This document shows positions 55,800 to 64,000 of a stretch of 64,000 nt of DNA, piece after piece. The notes under the pieces were generated by a model. That model saw only the letters and a list, made by a program, of their open reading frames with translations, was not told the origin of the DNA and made no database searches. The position numbers and the translations under genes were made by a program. Positions within the stretch are counted from its first letter, which is position 1; each line of letters opens with the position of its first letter. This DNA is from Rhodanobacter thiooxydans (GTDB taxonomy: Bacteria; Pseudomonadota; Gammaproteobacteria; Xanthomonadales; Rhodanobacteraceae): contig NZ_CP088923.1 in NCBI RefSeq assembly GCF_021545845.1, forward strand, positions 992,001-1,056,000. Direction: 5' to 3'.

Positions 55800-56828
55800 A
55801 TGGATACCCGATACATACTCGATACGCGCCGGCGTGCGCGTGGGGCCGTTCGGCCGCTGGTCATTGCCATCATCGCCATTTTTGTCCTGCTCGCCGTGGG
55901 CGCGTGGTTCCTGATCATCAAGCCGCATCAGGACCTGATCATGGCCGACGCGGGCGGCCATCCGTCCACGCCGGTTTCCACCGCGACGCAGGCGGCGCCG
56001 CCGCCGGCCAACGTGGCGGCGATGGATCTCAACCAGCTGCTGGCCGAGGCGCGTACCGCCATGAACGAGCAGCGCTACCTGGCGCCGACCGGCAACAACG
56101 CCTTCGAGTTCTACCTGCGCGTGCTGGAAAAGGACCCCGGCAACAAGGTGGCTTCCGATGCGTTGCGCGAGACGTTCCCGTTCGCGGCCAACTCGACCGA
56201 GCAGGCGATCAACTCGCGTGACCTCGGCGAGGCGCAGCGGCAGATCGAGCTGCTGGCGAAGGCCGATCCGGCCAACTTCACCCTGACCATCCTGCGCTCC
56301 AAGCTGGATGCCCAGCGCAAGACGCAGGACAAGCAGCAGCAGCTCGCCGTCGGTCAGGAGAAGACCGCGCAGTTGGCCGCCCAGAAGGCCGCCGCGGAGA
56401 AGCAGGCGGCAGAGCAGCTGGCCGAGCAGCAGAAGGCCCAGCTGGCCGCACAGCAGAAGACGGAACAGTCGCGCGCGGCGCAGCAGTCCGGTTCGGCACC
56501 GGCGGCGACCGGCGGCAACGCCACCGCGGCGGCGGACAGCGGCAGCAATGCGGCTGGCGGGACCACGGCGGCGGTGCTGGTGAAGGGCGCACCCGCGCGC
56601 TACCCCACGGCCGCGATGCGTGCCCGCCAGGAAGGCTGGGTGGTGGTGTCGTTCACGGTCGATCCCGACGGCACGACCAGCGACGTGAAGGTGGTCGAGT
56701 CGCAGCCGCGGCATGTCTTCGACCGTGCCGCGGTCGACGCGGTGGAGCGTTACCGCTTCAATCCGGCGATGAAGGACGGCGTGGCGGTTTCCAGCGTCAA
56801 GCAGCAGCGGATCGAGTTCAAGCTCTGA
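55800..56828 (+). CDS. TonB C-terminal domain protein, inner-membrane anchored
   Basis: A 342-residue protein with one N-terminal transmembrane helix (about 17-41), a periplasmic helical region with TPR-like character (about 70-165), a Gln/Ala/Lys coiled segment (about 165-240), an Ala/Gly/Ser linker, and a TonB C-terminal fold (about 255-342): ARYPTAAMRARQEGWVVVSF, DPDGTTSDVKVVESQP, and FDRAAVDAVERYRFNPAM. It probably spans the periplasm and may contact outer-membrane transporters. No exbB/exbD is adjacent; a role other than energy coupling is possible. Confidence 0.85.
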   Translation: MDTRYILDTRRRARGAVRPLVIAIIAIFVLLAVGAWFLIIKPHQDLIMADAGGHPSTPVSTATQAAPPPANVAAMDLNQLLAEARTAMNEQRYLAPTGNNAFEFYLRVLEKDPGNKVASDALRETFPFAANSTEQAINSRDLGEAQRQIELLAKADPANFTLTILRSKLDAQRKTQDKQQQLAVGQEKTAQLAAQKAAAEKQAAEQLAEQQKAQLAAQQKTEQSRAAQQSGSAPAATGGNATAAADSGSNAAGGTTAAVLVKGAPARYPTAAMRARQEGWVVVSFTVDPDGTTSDVKVVESQPRHVFDRAAVDAVERYRFNPAMKDGVAVSSVKQQRIEFKL

Positions 56829-56900
56829 TCGTGGCGTAAGCGCGGCAAGCCGGGCGGCGCATGTTTCGCATGCGCCGCCTTTTTCTTTGGGCAAGGCTGC

Positions 56901-58220
56901 TCAGCGCTGCCGCGGCATGCGGCGATGCGTGCGTGGTTTGGTCCTGGCCTTTGCCTTTGCGCGCGGTTGCACTGCCGGTTTGGCGGCGCTGTCGAGATTG
57001 GCCCAGTCGACATGCGGCAGGCCCAGCAGGTCGTCGAACACCATCGGCATCAGTCCGCTTGGCATGGGGCCGGTGGAGTTCCACAGGGTGACCACGCCGG
57101 TGCGGTACTTCGGGAAGAAGCCGATCATGGTGCGGTAGCCGGCGACGGCGCCGGCGTGGTAGATCAGCGTTTCGCCGCCGTATTCGTACACCCGCCAGCC
57201 GAGCCCGTAGTACGCGCCGCTCAGCCGCTCGCGGCGCCAGGGCGTGGCATGCAGTTCGCTGGGAGTGGCGACGCCGGGCTTGTGCAGCGTGTCCAGCAGC
57301 GCGGTGGGCAGCACGTCCGGGCGGCCGCCCATCTGCGCGATCAGCCACTTTTCCATGTCGCGCAGGCTGGCGTTGACGCCGGCCGCCGGCGCAACCCGGT
57401 AGTAGGTCTCGTTCGGATCGAACGGCACCCAGCCCCGGCTGGTGGCGCGGTGCGGACGCGCCCAGCTCTTGCTCGATTCCAGCGCGGCGCGACCGTAGCT
57501 GGCCGTGGTCATGCCCAGCGGATAGAAGATGCGCTTGTCGACCTGGCGATAGAAGAAGTCGCCGGTGCGCGCGAGCACCACGTCGCCGATCATGCTGAAG
57601 GCGACGTTCTGGTAGCCGTAGCACTGGCCCACGCCGCAGACCATGCTGACCTCGTCCAGCTTGCGCACCAGCTCTTCGTACGAAGTGTCGCCTTCGAGCA
57701 TGTTGTCGTAGGTGTTGCGCGGCAGGCCCAGCCGCTGCCCCAGGATGTCGCCGACGGTGGCCTGCGAGGCGGCCTGCATGTCCTTCAGCTTGAAGTACGG
57801 CAGCACGTCGACCAGCTTGGTGTCCCAGTCCAGCTTGCCGTCGTCGACCAGCAGGCCGGCAATGGCGGTGGCGAACGCCTTGGACAGCGAGGCGAGGCGA
57901 AACACGGTGTCCGGCTTGATCGGCTGCTTGGTGGCGGCATCGGCATAGCCGACGGTGCCTTCGAACACCACCTTGTCGTCGATCACCACCGCCGTGGCCA
58001 GGCCGGCCACGGCATCGCGCTGGGCGAGGCGATCCAGCCAGTGCTGGTAGTCCGCGAGAGTCTGCTTGACGCGCGCCGCGGGCAGCTTCTGCGGCGCATT
58101 GTCGACGCTGGTCGACAGCGCGGCGGATGCCGGCGGGGCGAGCGATGCGGCGGCGGGCAGCGGCGTGCAAGCCAGCCCCAGCGCACCGGCGATCAGCAGG
58201 AAGATGTTCTGAAACTGCAT
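56901..58220 (-). CDS. Serine beta-lactamase-fold hydrolase (class C / AmpH-like)
   Basis: A 439-residue exported protein with a signal peptide (about 1-25) and the catalytic SxxK motif SLSK (111-114), a Tyr motif YQN (203-205) and HAG near the C-terminus as the third motif. These are shared by class C beta-lactamases, esterases EstB and peptidases such as AmpH; substrate cannot be told. The C-terminal 35 residues are strongly basic (RAKAKARTKPRTHRRMPRQR), unusual for the family. It is divergent from lemA and starts at ATG 58220. Confidence 0.87.
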   Translation of the reverse strand: MQFQNIFLLIAGALGLACTPLPAAASLAPPASAALSTSVDNAPQKLPAARVKQTLADYQHWLDRLAQRDAVAGLATAVVIDDKVVFEGTVGYADAATKQPIKPDTVFRLASLSKAFATAIAGLLVDDGKLDWDTKLVDVLPYFKLKDMQAASQATVGDILGQRLGLPRNTYDNMLEGDTSYEELVRKLDEVSMVCGVGQCYGYQNVAFSMIGDVVLARTGDFFYRQVDKRIFYPLGMTTASYGRAALESSKSWARPHRATSRGWVPFDPNETYYRVAPAAGVNASLRDMEKWLIAQMGGRPDVLPTALLDTLHKPGVATPSELHATPWRRERLSGAYYGLGWRVYEYGGETLIYHAGAVAGYRTMIGFFPKYRTGVVTLWNSTGPMPSGLMPMVFDDLLGLPHVDWANLDSAAKPAVQPRAKAKARTKPRTHRRMPRQR

Positions 58221-58277
58221 GGTATTCTGGCGTGGTTCCGGCGCGGGGGATGCGCCTTGGGAAAGGGGAGCGTGATG

Positions 58278-58865
58278 ATGGGCCTGATCATTTTTCTGAT
58301 AGTCATCATTCTGATTGTCTTGTACTTCGTGGCGATCTACAACGGACTGGTCACTTCGCGCAACGGCTACAAGAACGCGTTTGCGCAGATCGACGTGCAG
58401 CTCAGCCGGCGCCACGACCTGATTCCGAACCTGGTGGAGACCGCCAAAGGCTACCTGGCGCACGAGCGCGGCACGCTCGAGGCGGTGGTGCAGGCGCGCA
58501 ACGCGGCGGTCAGCGGGCTGGCCGGTGCGAAGGCCAACCCGGGCGACCCGGCCGCGATGCAGCAGCTGGCCAGCAGCGAAAATGCCCTGACCCAGACCCT
58601 GGGGCATTTGTTTGCGCTGCAGGAAGCGTACCCCGACCTGAAGGCGAACCAGACCATGATGCAGCTCTCCGAAGAGCTGACCTCCACGGAAAACCGGGTG
58701 GCATTCGCGCGCCAGGCCTATAACGATGCGGTGCTGACCTACAACAACCGGCGCGAGGTCTTTCCCGCCGCGCTGGTGGCGAACGGCTTAGGCTTCGCCG
58801 CCGCCGAACCGCTGGCGATCGACAACCCGGCCGTGCGCGACGCGCCGAAGGTTTCCTTCGGCTGA
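58278..58865 (+). CDS. lemA: LemA family membrane protein
   Basis: A 195-residue LemA protein: one N-terminal helix (about 3-22), then a periplasmic helical bundle with YNGLVTSRNGYKNAFAQIDV, QLSRRHDLIPNLVETAKGYL, AHERGTLEAVVQARN and NRVAFARQAYNDAVLTYNN. AAAGGGGAG lies seven bases before ATG 58278; an ATG one codon earlier (58275) is the other possibility. It is followed after 44 bases by an M48 protease gene, a pairing seen in many bacteria. Function unknown. Confidence 0.92.
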   Translation: MGLIIFLIVIILIVLYFVAIYNGLVTSRNGYKNAFAQIDVQLSRRHDLIPNLVETAKGYLAHERGTLEAVVQARNAAVSGLAGAKANPGDPAAMQQLASSENALTQTLGHLFALQEAYPDLKANQTMMQLSEELTSTENRVAFARQAYNDAVLTYNNRREVFPAALVANGLGFAAAEPLAIDNPAVRDAPKVSFG

Positions 58866-58909
58866 TCGCGGCGTCGCGGCGCGCGCCGCGGCGCACTCCG
58901 GGAGCTTGC

Positions 58910-60793
58910 ATGGATTTCTTTGCGCAACAGGCGCGCGTACGCAGCAGCAGCCGGCGGCTGGTGCTGCTGTTCGCACTGGCCGTGGCGGCGATCGTGGCGG
59001 CGATCGACGCGGCGGTGTGGCTTGCCTTTGGCCGCTATCCGGCCGACGGCGAGCCGGCGGCGTCGAACCTGCCGCTGCTGTTGGTCAGCAGCGCCGCGGT
59101 GGTCGTCGGGATCGGGTTGGGTTCGCTGTTCCGCAGCATGAGCCTGTCCGGCGGCGGCAAGGCCGTGGCCGGAAGCGTCGGCGCGGTGGCGGTGCCGCCG
59201 GACACCGGCGACCCGCAGCTGCGCCGGCTGCGCAACGTGATCGAGGAAGTCGCGATCGCCTCCGGCGTGCCGGTGCCGGACATCTACCTGATGGCCGACG
59301 AAGCAGGCATCAACGCGTTCGCCGCCGGCTACTCCAGCTCCGACGCGGCGGTGTGCGTGACCCGGGGCTGCCTGGACAAGCTCAGCCGCGACGAGTTGCA
59401 GGGCGTGCTCGCGCACGAGTTCAGCCACGTGTTGAACGGCGACATGCGGCTCAACATCCGCCTGATGGGCCTGCTGTTCGGCATCCTGGTGCTGGCGGTG
59501 GCGGGGCGCAGGCTGCTGCAGTTCGGCGGCCGCGGCAGTCGTCGCGGCGGCAGCCAGGTGCTGCTGATCGGTGTGGCGCTGATGGTGGTCGGCTACATCG
59601 GCTATTTCTTCGCGCGCTTGATCCAGGCCGCGGTGGCGCGTTCGCGCGAAGCGTTGGCGGATGCCTCGGCGGTGCAGTTCACCCGCCAGACCGACGGTCT
59701 CGCCGGCGCGCTGAAGAAGATCGCGATCGACGTCGAGGGCTCCGCCTTGCAGGTGGCGAACCGGCAGGAGGTGGCGCACATGCTGTTCGGCGAAGCCGGG
59801 CGGTTCAACGCGTTGTTCGCCACTCATCCGCCCCTGCTCGAGCGCATCCGCGCATTGGAGCCTGGCTTCAACGAGGCTGACCTGACCCGCATGGCGGCAG
59901 GAATGCCGCGCGAAGCGGCGTCGCCACCGCCTGTGCGGGCGAACGCCGCGGCCGCCTCCTCCGGCATGCCGGGCTTGCCGTTGCCACCGATACCGACGGG
60001 CGTGCTGGCCGGCGGCGTTGCCGCGGCTGCGCCAGCGTTCCAGCGTGCCGCGGCCGTGCAGCAGGCGATACCGCCGAGCCTGAGCGTAGCCGTGCAGCAG
60101 CCCGAGTCCGCACTGACGGTGATGCTGGCGCTGGCGCTGTCATTGGAGGCAGAGCTGCAGCCGGCGCAGCGCCGGATCGTCGCCGATGCCTTTGGCGACG
60201 ACGTGCAGCGCGCCGTGCAGGCGCAGGCTTCCACCCTGGCCGCATTGACGCCGGTTGCGCGTCTGCCGCTGGTCTCGCTGGCGTTTCCTGCACTCAGGCA
60301 ACTGCCTGACGGACGCCAGCAGACTTTGCTGCGCGCTCTCGACGACCTGGTCAAGGTGGACGGCCGGGTCGACATCAACGAGTACTGCCTGGCGCGGCTG
60401 CTGCGCATTCAGCTGAGCGAGGCGCGCGCGCCGCGCCGCGCGCCGGTCGATGGCGTGAAAAAGCTCCCGGCTGTGCGCGACAGCGTGGTCCTGGTGTGCA
60501 CCATCGTCGCCGCGGCCGGTTGCTCGGACGAGGCCGGCGCAAGGCGCGCATGGCTGTTCGCGATGCAGCAGGCGTTCCCCGGCGAGGCCATCGAGTGGAC
60601 GCCGCCGCCGGCGGCCTGGCAGGCGCCGTTCGAGCGCGCGCTGGACGATCTGGACGGCCTGAGCCCGATGGCCAAGGAACGGGTGATCCAGGCCTTGCTG
60701 CGCGCGATCCGCGCCGACGGCCAGGTCAGCGTGGAGGAGGTGGAACTGCTGCGGGTGATCTGCGCCAGCCTGCATTCCCCGCTGCCTTTGTAG
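58910..60793 (+). CDS. M48-family membrane metalloprotease with long C-terminal extension
   Basis: A 627-residue protein. Two N-terminal transmembrane helices (about 17-41, 54-74) precede an M48 domain with zinc motif HEFSH (169-173) in GVLAHEFSHVLNGDMR, further helices (about 186-200, 217-240), and the third-ligand region SREALADASAVQFT. HPPLLERIRALEP ends the HtpX-like part at about 320. The remaining 300 residues are alanine-rich and helical, ending in a TerB-like segment (ADGQVSVEEVELLRVICASL). With LemA it may act in membrane-protein quality control. Its TAG stop is part of a repeat. Confidence 0.9.
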   Translation: MDFFAQQARVRSSSRRLVLLFALAVAAIVAAIDAAVWLAFGRYPADGEPAASNLPLLLVSSAAVVVGIGLGSLFRSMSLSGGGKAVAGSVGAVAVPPDTGDPQLRRLRNVIEEVAIASGVPVPDIYLMADEAGINAFAAGYSSSDAAVCVTRGCLDKLSRDELQGVLAHEFSHVLNGDMRLNIRLMGLLFGILVLAVAGRRLLQFGGRGSRRGGSQVLLIGVALMVVGYIGYFFARLIQAAVARSREALADASAVQFTRQTDGLAGALKKIAIDVEGSALQVANRQEVAHMLFGEAGRFNALFATHPPLLERIRALEPGFNEADLTRMAAGMPREAASPPPVRANAAAASSGMPGLPLPPIPTGVLAGGVAAAAPAFQRAAAVQQAIPPSLSVAVQQPESALTVMLALALSLEAELQPAQRRIVADAFGDDVQRAVQAQASTLAALTPVARLPLVSLAFPALRQLPDGRQQTLLRALDDLVKVDGRVDINEYCLARLLRIQLSEARAPRRAPVDGVKKLPAVRDSVVLVCTIVAAAGCSDEAGARRAWLFAMQQAFPGEAIEWTPPPAAWQAPFERALDDLDGLSPMAKERVIQALLRAIRADGQVSVEEVELLRVICASLHSPLPL

Positions 60794-60909
60794 GAGCGCG
60801 CCTTGTCCACAAGGGACTTCCTTTGGTCGCGCGCGATGCTCTTGGTCACGTGACGGAAAGCATCGCGCACAGAGCCTGCCCCGGACTCGATCCGGGGGTG
60901 CGCTCCTAC
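60790..60909. repeat. Palindromic GTAGGAGC-family repeat, copy with both ends as stop codons
   Basis: GTAGGAGCGCGCCTTGTCC at 60790 has its inverse GTGCGCTCCTAC at 60898-60909. The inner hairpin (around 60830-60870) has arms GCGCGATGCT and AGCATCGCGC around TTGGTCACGTGACGGAA. The left-end TAG (60791-60793) stops the M48 gene; the right-end TAG, on the minus strand (60908-60906), stops the GMC gene. It fills the whole convergent gap. Confidence 0.85.
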
Positions 60910-62504
60910 AGGGTTCGTCCTTCGTCGAGGATCAACGCGCTCGCGCGTTCGGCGATCATGATCGTGGGTGCGTTGGTGTTGCCGGTCGGCAGGCTCGGCA
61001 TGATCGAGGCATCCACCACGCGCAAGCCGGTCACGCCGCGCACGCGCAGCTCGCTGTCGACAACCGCGCGCCCGTCGCGGCCCATGCGGCAGGTGCCGAC
61101 CGGGTGGTAGATGGTTTCCGCCTTGCGCCGGATGAAGTCGGCGTACTCGGCATCGCTGGTGATGCGCCGCTCGGGGAACACCGGCGCGCCGCGGTACGGC
61201 GCGAACGCGGCCTGGTCGAGGATCTCGCGCGACAGCCGTGCGGCCTCGATCATCAGCTTCAGGTCGTGGCCTTCCGGATCGCTCAGGTAACCGGCGTGGA
61301 TCGCGATCGGTTGCGCCGGGTCGGCCGAGTGCAGGCGCAGCCGGCCGCGGCTGCGCGGATGCAGGTAGCAGGCGTGCAGGGTGTAGCCGTAGCCGGGCAG
61401 GCGATGGCGGCCGTGGTCGTCGAGCAGCGCGGGCACGAAATGGAACTGCAGGTCGCAGCGCGCGTCCGCGGCGTGGCGGCTGCGCACGAAGCCGCCGGCC
61501 TCGGCCACGTTGGAGCTGCCCGGTCCGTCGCGGTGGCGCAGCCAGCGCCAGCCGGCAGCCAGCTCGTTGAGGTGGTCGTAGCTGACCCGGTTCGGGTTGC
61601 CGTCGAGCGTGCAGACGTCCAGGTGATCCTGCAGGTTGGCGCCGACCTCGGGCAGGTCGGCGAGCACGGCGATGCCGTGCTTGCGCAGGTGGTCGGCCGG
61701 GCCGATGCCGGACAACATCAGCAGCTGCGGCGAATTGATCGCGCCGCCGGCGAGGATCACCTCGCCCGCCTCGATCCGCTCGGCGCCGTGCTGGCCGCGG
61801 CGCAGCTGCACGCCGATCGCGCGGCCGTGCTCGAGCAGTACGCGCTCGACCAGCGCGTGCGTGCGCACGTGCAGGTTTGCGCGCCGGCGCGCCGGCTTCA
61901 GGAAGGCGGTGGCGCTGGAGCAGCGGGCGCCGTCGCGCTGGGTCACCTGGTACAGCCCGAAGCCGGCTTGCGGTTCGCCGTTGAAGTCGTCGTTGCGCGC
62001 GAACCCGGCGCTCGCGGCCGCGTCGAGCAACGCTTCCGACAGCACGTTGTGGTGGCGCAGATCGGCGACGCCCAGTGGGCCGCCGACGCCGTGCAGCGCG
62101 CTGGGGCCGCGGCTGTTGTCCTCGCTGCGCAGGAACCACGGCAGTACCTCGCGCCACGACCAGCGCGGGTCGCCGCTGGCCTCGGCCCAGCCGTCGTAGT
62201 CGGCCGCCACGCCGCGCACGTAGCACATCGCATTGATCGAGCTGGAACCGCCGAGCGTCCTGCCGCGCGGCCACCACAGGCGGCGCTGGCCGAGCGTCGG
62301 CTCCGGTTCGGTGCGGTAGTTCCAGTTGAGCGCGCGGTTGGTGGCCAGCCGCGCGATGCCGGCGGGCAGGTGGATCAGCGGGTTCCAGTCGGCGGGGCCG
62401 GCTTCCAGCAGCAGCACGCGCTTGCCCGGGTCGGTACTTAGCCGGTTGGCCAGCACGCAGCCGGCCGAGCCGGCGCCGACGATGATGTAGTCGAAGTTTT
62501 TCAA
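60906..62504 (-). CDS. GMC-family FAD-dependent oxidoreductase (choline/alcohol dehydrogenase-like)
   Basis: A 532-residue GMC oxidoreductase: FAD motif YIIVGAGSAGCVLANRLS (6-23), WPRGRTLGGSSSINAMCYVR, EVILAGGAINSPQLLMLSGI (GMC signature 2), and the active-site region YHPVGTCRMG followed by NTNAPTIMIAERAS. It oxidises an alcohol, perhaps choline or a long-chain alcohol; substrate unknown and no betB neighbour. Start ATG 62504; divergent from the transporter gene. Confidence 0.9.
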   Translation of the reverse strand: MKNFDYIIVGAGSAGCVLANRLSTDPGKRVLLLEAGPADWNPLIHLPAGIARLATNRALNWNYRTEPEPTLGQRRLWWPRGRTLGGSSSINAMCYVRGVAADYDGWAEASGDPRWSWREVLPWFLRSEDNSRGPSALHGVGGPLGVADLRHHNVLSEALLDAAASAGFARNDDFNGEPQAGFGLYQVTQRDGARCSSATAFLKPARRRANLHVRTHALVERVLLEHGRAIGVQLRRGQHGAERIEAGEVILAGGAINSPQLLMLSGIGPADHLRKHGIAVLADLPEVGANLQDHLDVCTLDGNPNRVSYDHLNELAAGWRWLRHRDGPGSSNVAEAGGFVRSRHAADARCDLQFHFVPALLDDHGRHRLPGYGYTLHACYLHPRSRGRLRLHSADPAQPIAIHAGYLSDPEGHDLKLMIEAARLSREILDQAAFAPYRGAPVFPERRITSDAEYADFIRRKAETIYHPVGTCRMGRDGRAVVDSELRVRGVTGLRVVDASIMPSLPTGNTNAPTIMIAERASALILDEGRTL

Positions 62505-62539
62505 GACGTCCCCGCTTGGCTGGCTCGATGTGGCCGCGT

Positions 62540-62547
62540 GCTAGGCT
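62540..62547 (+). promoter_or_regulatory. Putative -10 element (GCTAGGCT) of the transporter gene
   Basis: GCTAGGCTTGC is the same as at 9217-9227. If this is the -10 box, the GTG at 62538 cannot be the translation start, which supports the GTG at 62574, 27 bases downstream of the box. Confidence 0.45.
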
Positions 62548-62573
62548 TGCCGCGCCCCACGCCGGATGCCCCC

Positions 62574-63881
62574 GTGAGTTTGCCCCGTTCATCGCCAGTG
62601 GAACAAGCCGCTGCGCCGGCGCTGTCCGCGCTGGCGTTCTTCTTCGTGATGACCTCGTACTACATCATCCGGCCGGTCCGGGACCAGCTGAGCGGGGCGG
62701 TCGGTTCGCAGTCGCTGCCGCTGTTCTACGGCGCGGTGTTCGTGGTGATGCTGCTGCTGACGCCGCTGTTCGGCATGCTGGTGGCGCGTTTCCGGCGCCG
62801 GCCGCTGCTGGCCTGGAGCTACGGCTTCTTCATCGTCTGTCTGCTCGCGTTCGTGCCCGCATTCATGGCGCAGGAGCGCATCGGCGCGCGCGAGCTGGGT
62901 GTGCTGTTCTTCGTCTGGGTCAGCGTGTTCAACCTGTTCGTGGTGTCGCTGTTCTGGAGCTTCATGGCGGACATCTTCTCCAGCGGGCAGGCGCGGCGAG
63001 TGTTCTCGCTGATTGCGCTCGGCGGCATGGGCGGGGCGTTGTTCGGGCCGCTGGTGACCAAGCTGCTGGTGCGGACGATCGGGGTGGCGCCGCTGCTGCT
63101 GGTCTCGGCGCTGGCATTGTCGCTGTCGCTGGCCTTGTTGCTGCGGCTTTCGACGAACCATGAACGCCAACCGGGCGGTCATGGTGATGAGGCCATCGGC
63201 GGTTCGTTGTGGGCCGGCATCAGGGAGCTGTGGTCGCGTCCGTTCCTGCGCTACATGGCCCTGCTGATGCTGTTCGGCGACGGCATCGGCACGCTGGCCT
63301 ATGCGCTGGTGGCCGATTATGCCAAGGCGCACTTTGCCGACGCAGTGTCGCGCACGGCGTTCTACAACGACCTCGACCTGGCCACCAACCTGCTCGGTGC
63401 GGTGTTGCAATTGAGCGTGACGCCGTGGCTGCTGGTGCGTTGCGGCGCGGGCTGGGGATTGGTCGTCCCATCGCTGGTGAATCTGGCCTTGCTGGCCGGG
63501 GTGGCGCTGATCGGTGGCGGGAGTTTTGCGTTCTTCGGCTACAGCGTGCCGCTGCTGGCTGTGATGCAGGTGATCACGCGCGGCTTCGCCTACGGCATGA
63601 CCAAGCCGGCGGTGGACGCGCTGTACACGCGGGTGCCGCGCGAGACGCGTTACAAGGGCAAGAACTTCGTGGAGACCGCGGTGTGGCGCTTCGGCGACCT
63701 GGTGGTGACCAGCGCGGTGAGCGGCCTGCGCCTGCTGGGCTGGGGCGTGGCCGGCCTGGCCCTGGCCGGTACCGGCGTCGCTGCGCTGGCGACCGTGGTG
63801 GCGCGGCGTGCCGGCTGGTCGCCGGATCTGACGCCGGACGACCGTGCGCCAGCGGACAAGGATACGCAAGCACCGGTTTGA
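62574..63881 (+). CDS. MFS-like 12-helix transporter (NTT/AAA-related)
   Basis: A protein of about 435 residues with 12 predicted transmembrane helices in MFS layout. The first helix contains FFFVMTSYYIIRPVRDQL, found in a group of proteins related to ATP/ADP translocases and MFS permeases. Other recognisable parts are FSLIALGGMGGALFGPLVTK and AYGMTKPAVDALYTRVPRET plus RYKGKNFVETAVWRFGD. Substrate unknown. I chose GTG 62574; GTG 62538 would add 12 residues but overlap the likely promoter. Confidence 0.85.
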   Translation: MSLPRSSPVEQAAAPALSALAFFFVMTSYYIIRPVRDQLSGAVGSQSLPLFYGAVFVVMLLLTPLFGMLVARFRRRPLLAWSYGFFIVCLLAFVPAFMAQERIGARELGVLFFVWVSVFNLFVVSLFWSFMADIFSSGQARRVFSLIALGGMGGALFGPLVTKLLVRTIGVAPLLLVSALALSLSLALLLRLSTNHERQPGGHGDEAIGGSLWAGIRELWSRPFLRYMALLMLFGDGIGTLAYALVADYAKAHFADAVSRTAFYNDLDLATNLLGAVLQLSVTPWLLVRCGAGWGLVVPSLVNLALLAGVALIGGGSFAFFGYSVPLLAVMQVITRGFAYGMTKPAVDALYTRVPRETRYKGKNFVETAVWRFGDLVVTSAVSGLRLLGWGVAGLALAGTGVAALATVVARRAGWSPDLTPDDRAPADKDTQAPV

Positions 63882-63892
63882 GCCGATGCTTC

Positions 63893-63935
63893 CCCGAATC
63901 CCGAATCCCGAATCCCGAATCCCGAATCCCGAATC
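63893..63935. repeat. GAATCCC tandem heptamer array
   Basis: Six units of CCCGAAT lie in tandem between the transporter stop and the minus-strand gene end at 63936. Same heptamer as at 3790 and 6553-6670 (there GGGATTC), inverse orientation. Confidence 0.8.
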
Positions 63936-64000
63936 TCAGCTCGTGATGTAACGCTGCAGGTGCTCGATCTGCTCGGCCTGCGCGTCGATCACCGCCTTGA
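63936..64000 (-). CDS. C-terminal end of a gene continuing beyond the window
   Basis: On the minus strand the last codons read KAVIDAQAEQIEHLQRYITS before TGA at 63938-63936. This is the helical C-terminus of a protein whose body lies outside the window. I do not recognise the family; partial. Confidence 0.55.
   Translation of the reverse strand, partial: KAVIDAQAEQIEHLQRYITS

Noticed and set aside
62538..62573. GTG at 62538 as start of the transporter
   Set aside because: It overlaps the GCTAGGCT promoter-like element; the GTG at 62574 leaves room for it. The choice remains uncertain.

Overview
The window reads as chromosome from a GC-rich gammaproteobacterium of the order Lysobacterales (Xanthomonadales), most likely Rhodanobacteraceae (Rhodanobacter/Dyella-like). 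The case rests on the protein sequences, on an O-antigen locus lying between metB and etfA as in Xanthomonas, on a Xanthomonas-type manC-rmlDCAB block, and on abundant palindromic intergenic repeats of the kind common in this order. I see no rRNA, tRNA, CRISPR array, prophage or insertion sequence.

Layout. 1-9.1 kb: housekeeping genes (DUF962 membrane protein, purC, a cytochrome c with djlA, a phosphatase with pgk, maiA, pilU, and a lipoprotein/coiled-coil envelope pair). 9.4-13.3 kb: a DUF465 protein, cystathionine beta-synthase and glmS. 13.3-15.9 kb: a small island with two toxin-antitoxin (TA) cassettes, parD-parE (toxin frameshifted) and tacA-tacT, each bracketed by related inverted repeats. 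15.97-21.0 kb (minus strand): manC and rfbDCAB, making GDP-mannose and dTDP-L-rhamnose. 21.3-38.4 kb: metB, then an O-antigen export and assembly locus (wzm-wzt, a methyltransferase/coiled-coil protein, several glycosyltransferases, a large membrane protein, an SMR-type flippase subunit, a UDP-N-acetyl-6-deoxy-L-hexosamine trio and a GT2 enzyme), ending at etfA-etfB. Codon and base composition are visibly less GC-rich over most of 22.5-38.4 kb, consistent with transfer.

38.5-47.8 kb: etfA/etfB and their partner etf-QO are separated by two large glycan genes and two more TA pairs (tumE-tumA, higB-higA). 48-54.3 kb: an amidase, the sulfate-activation genes cysD-cysNC, and gcvT-gcvH. 54.9-55.5 kb: a MetJ methionine repressor whose C-terminus is replaced by a lysine/alanine/proline-rich histone-H1-like tail, with two abutting met-box-like octamers upstream. 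55.8-64 kb: a TonB-domain protein, a serine beta-lactamase-fold protein, lemA with an M48 metalloprotease, a GMC oxidoreductase, an MFS-like transporter and the 3' end of one more gene.

Working together: manC, rmlBACD and the UDP-sugar trio supply activated sugars; the glycosyltransferases build an O-polysaccharide; the methyltransferase/coiled-coil protein may cap it and set its length; Wzm-Wzt (with a C-terminal glycan-recognition domain) exports it. Cystathionine beta-synthase, MetB, CysD-CysNC and the MetJ fusion place several sulfur-amino-acid functions in the same 64 kb. The strongest candidates for something undescribed are the MetJ-H1 fusion, the methyltransferase/coiled-coil putative chain terminator, the inverted-repeat-bracketed TA cassettes, and palindromic repeats whose ends supply the TAG stop codons of four genes.
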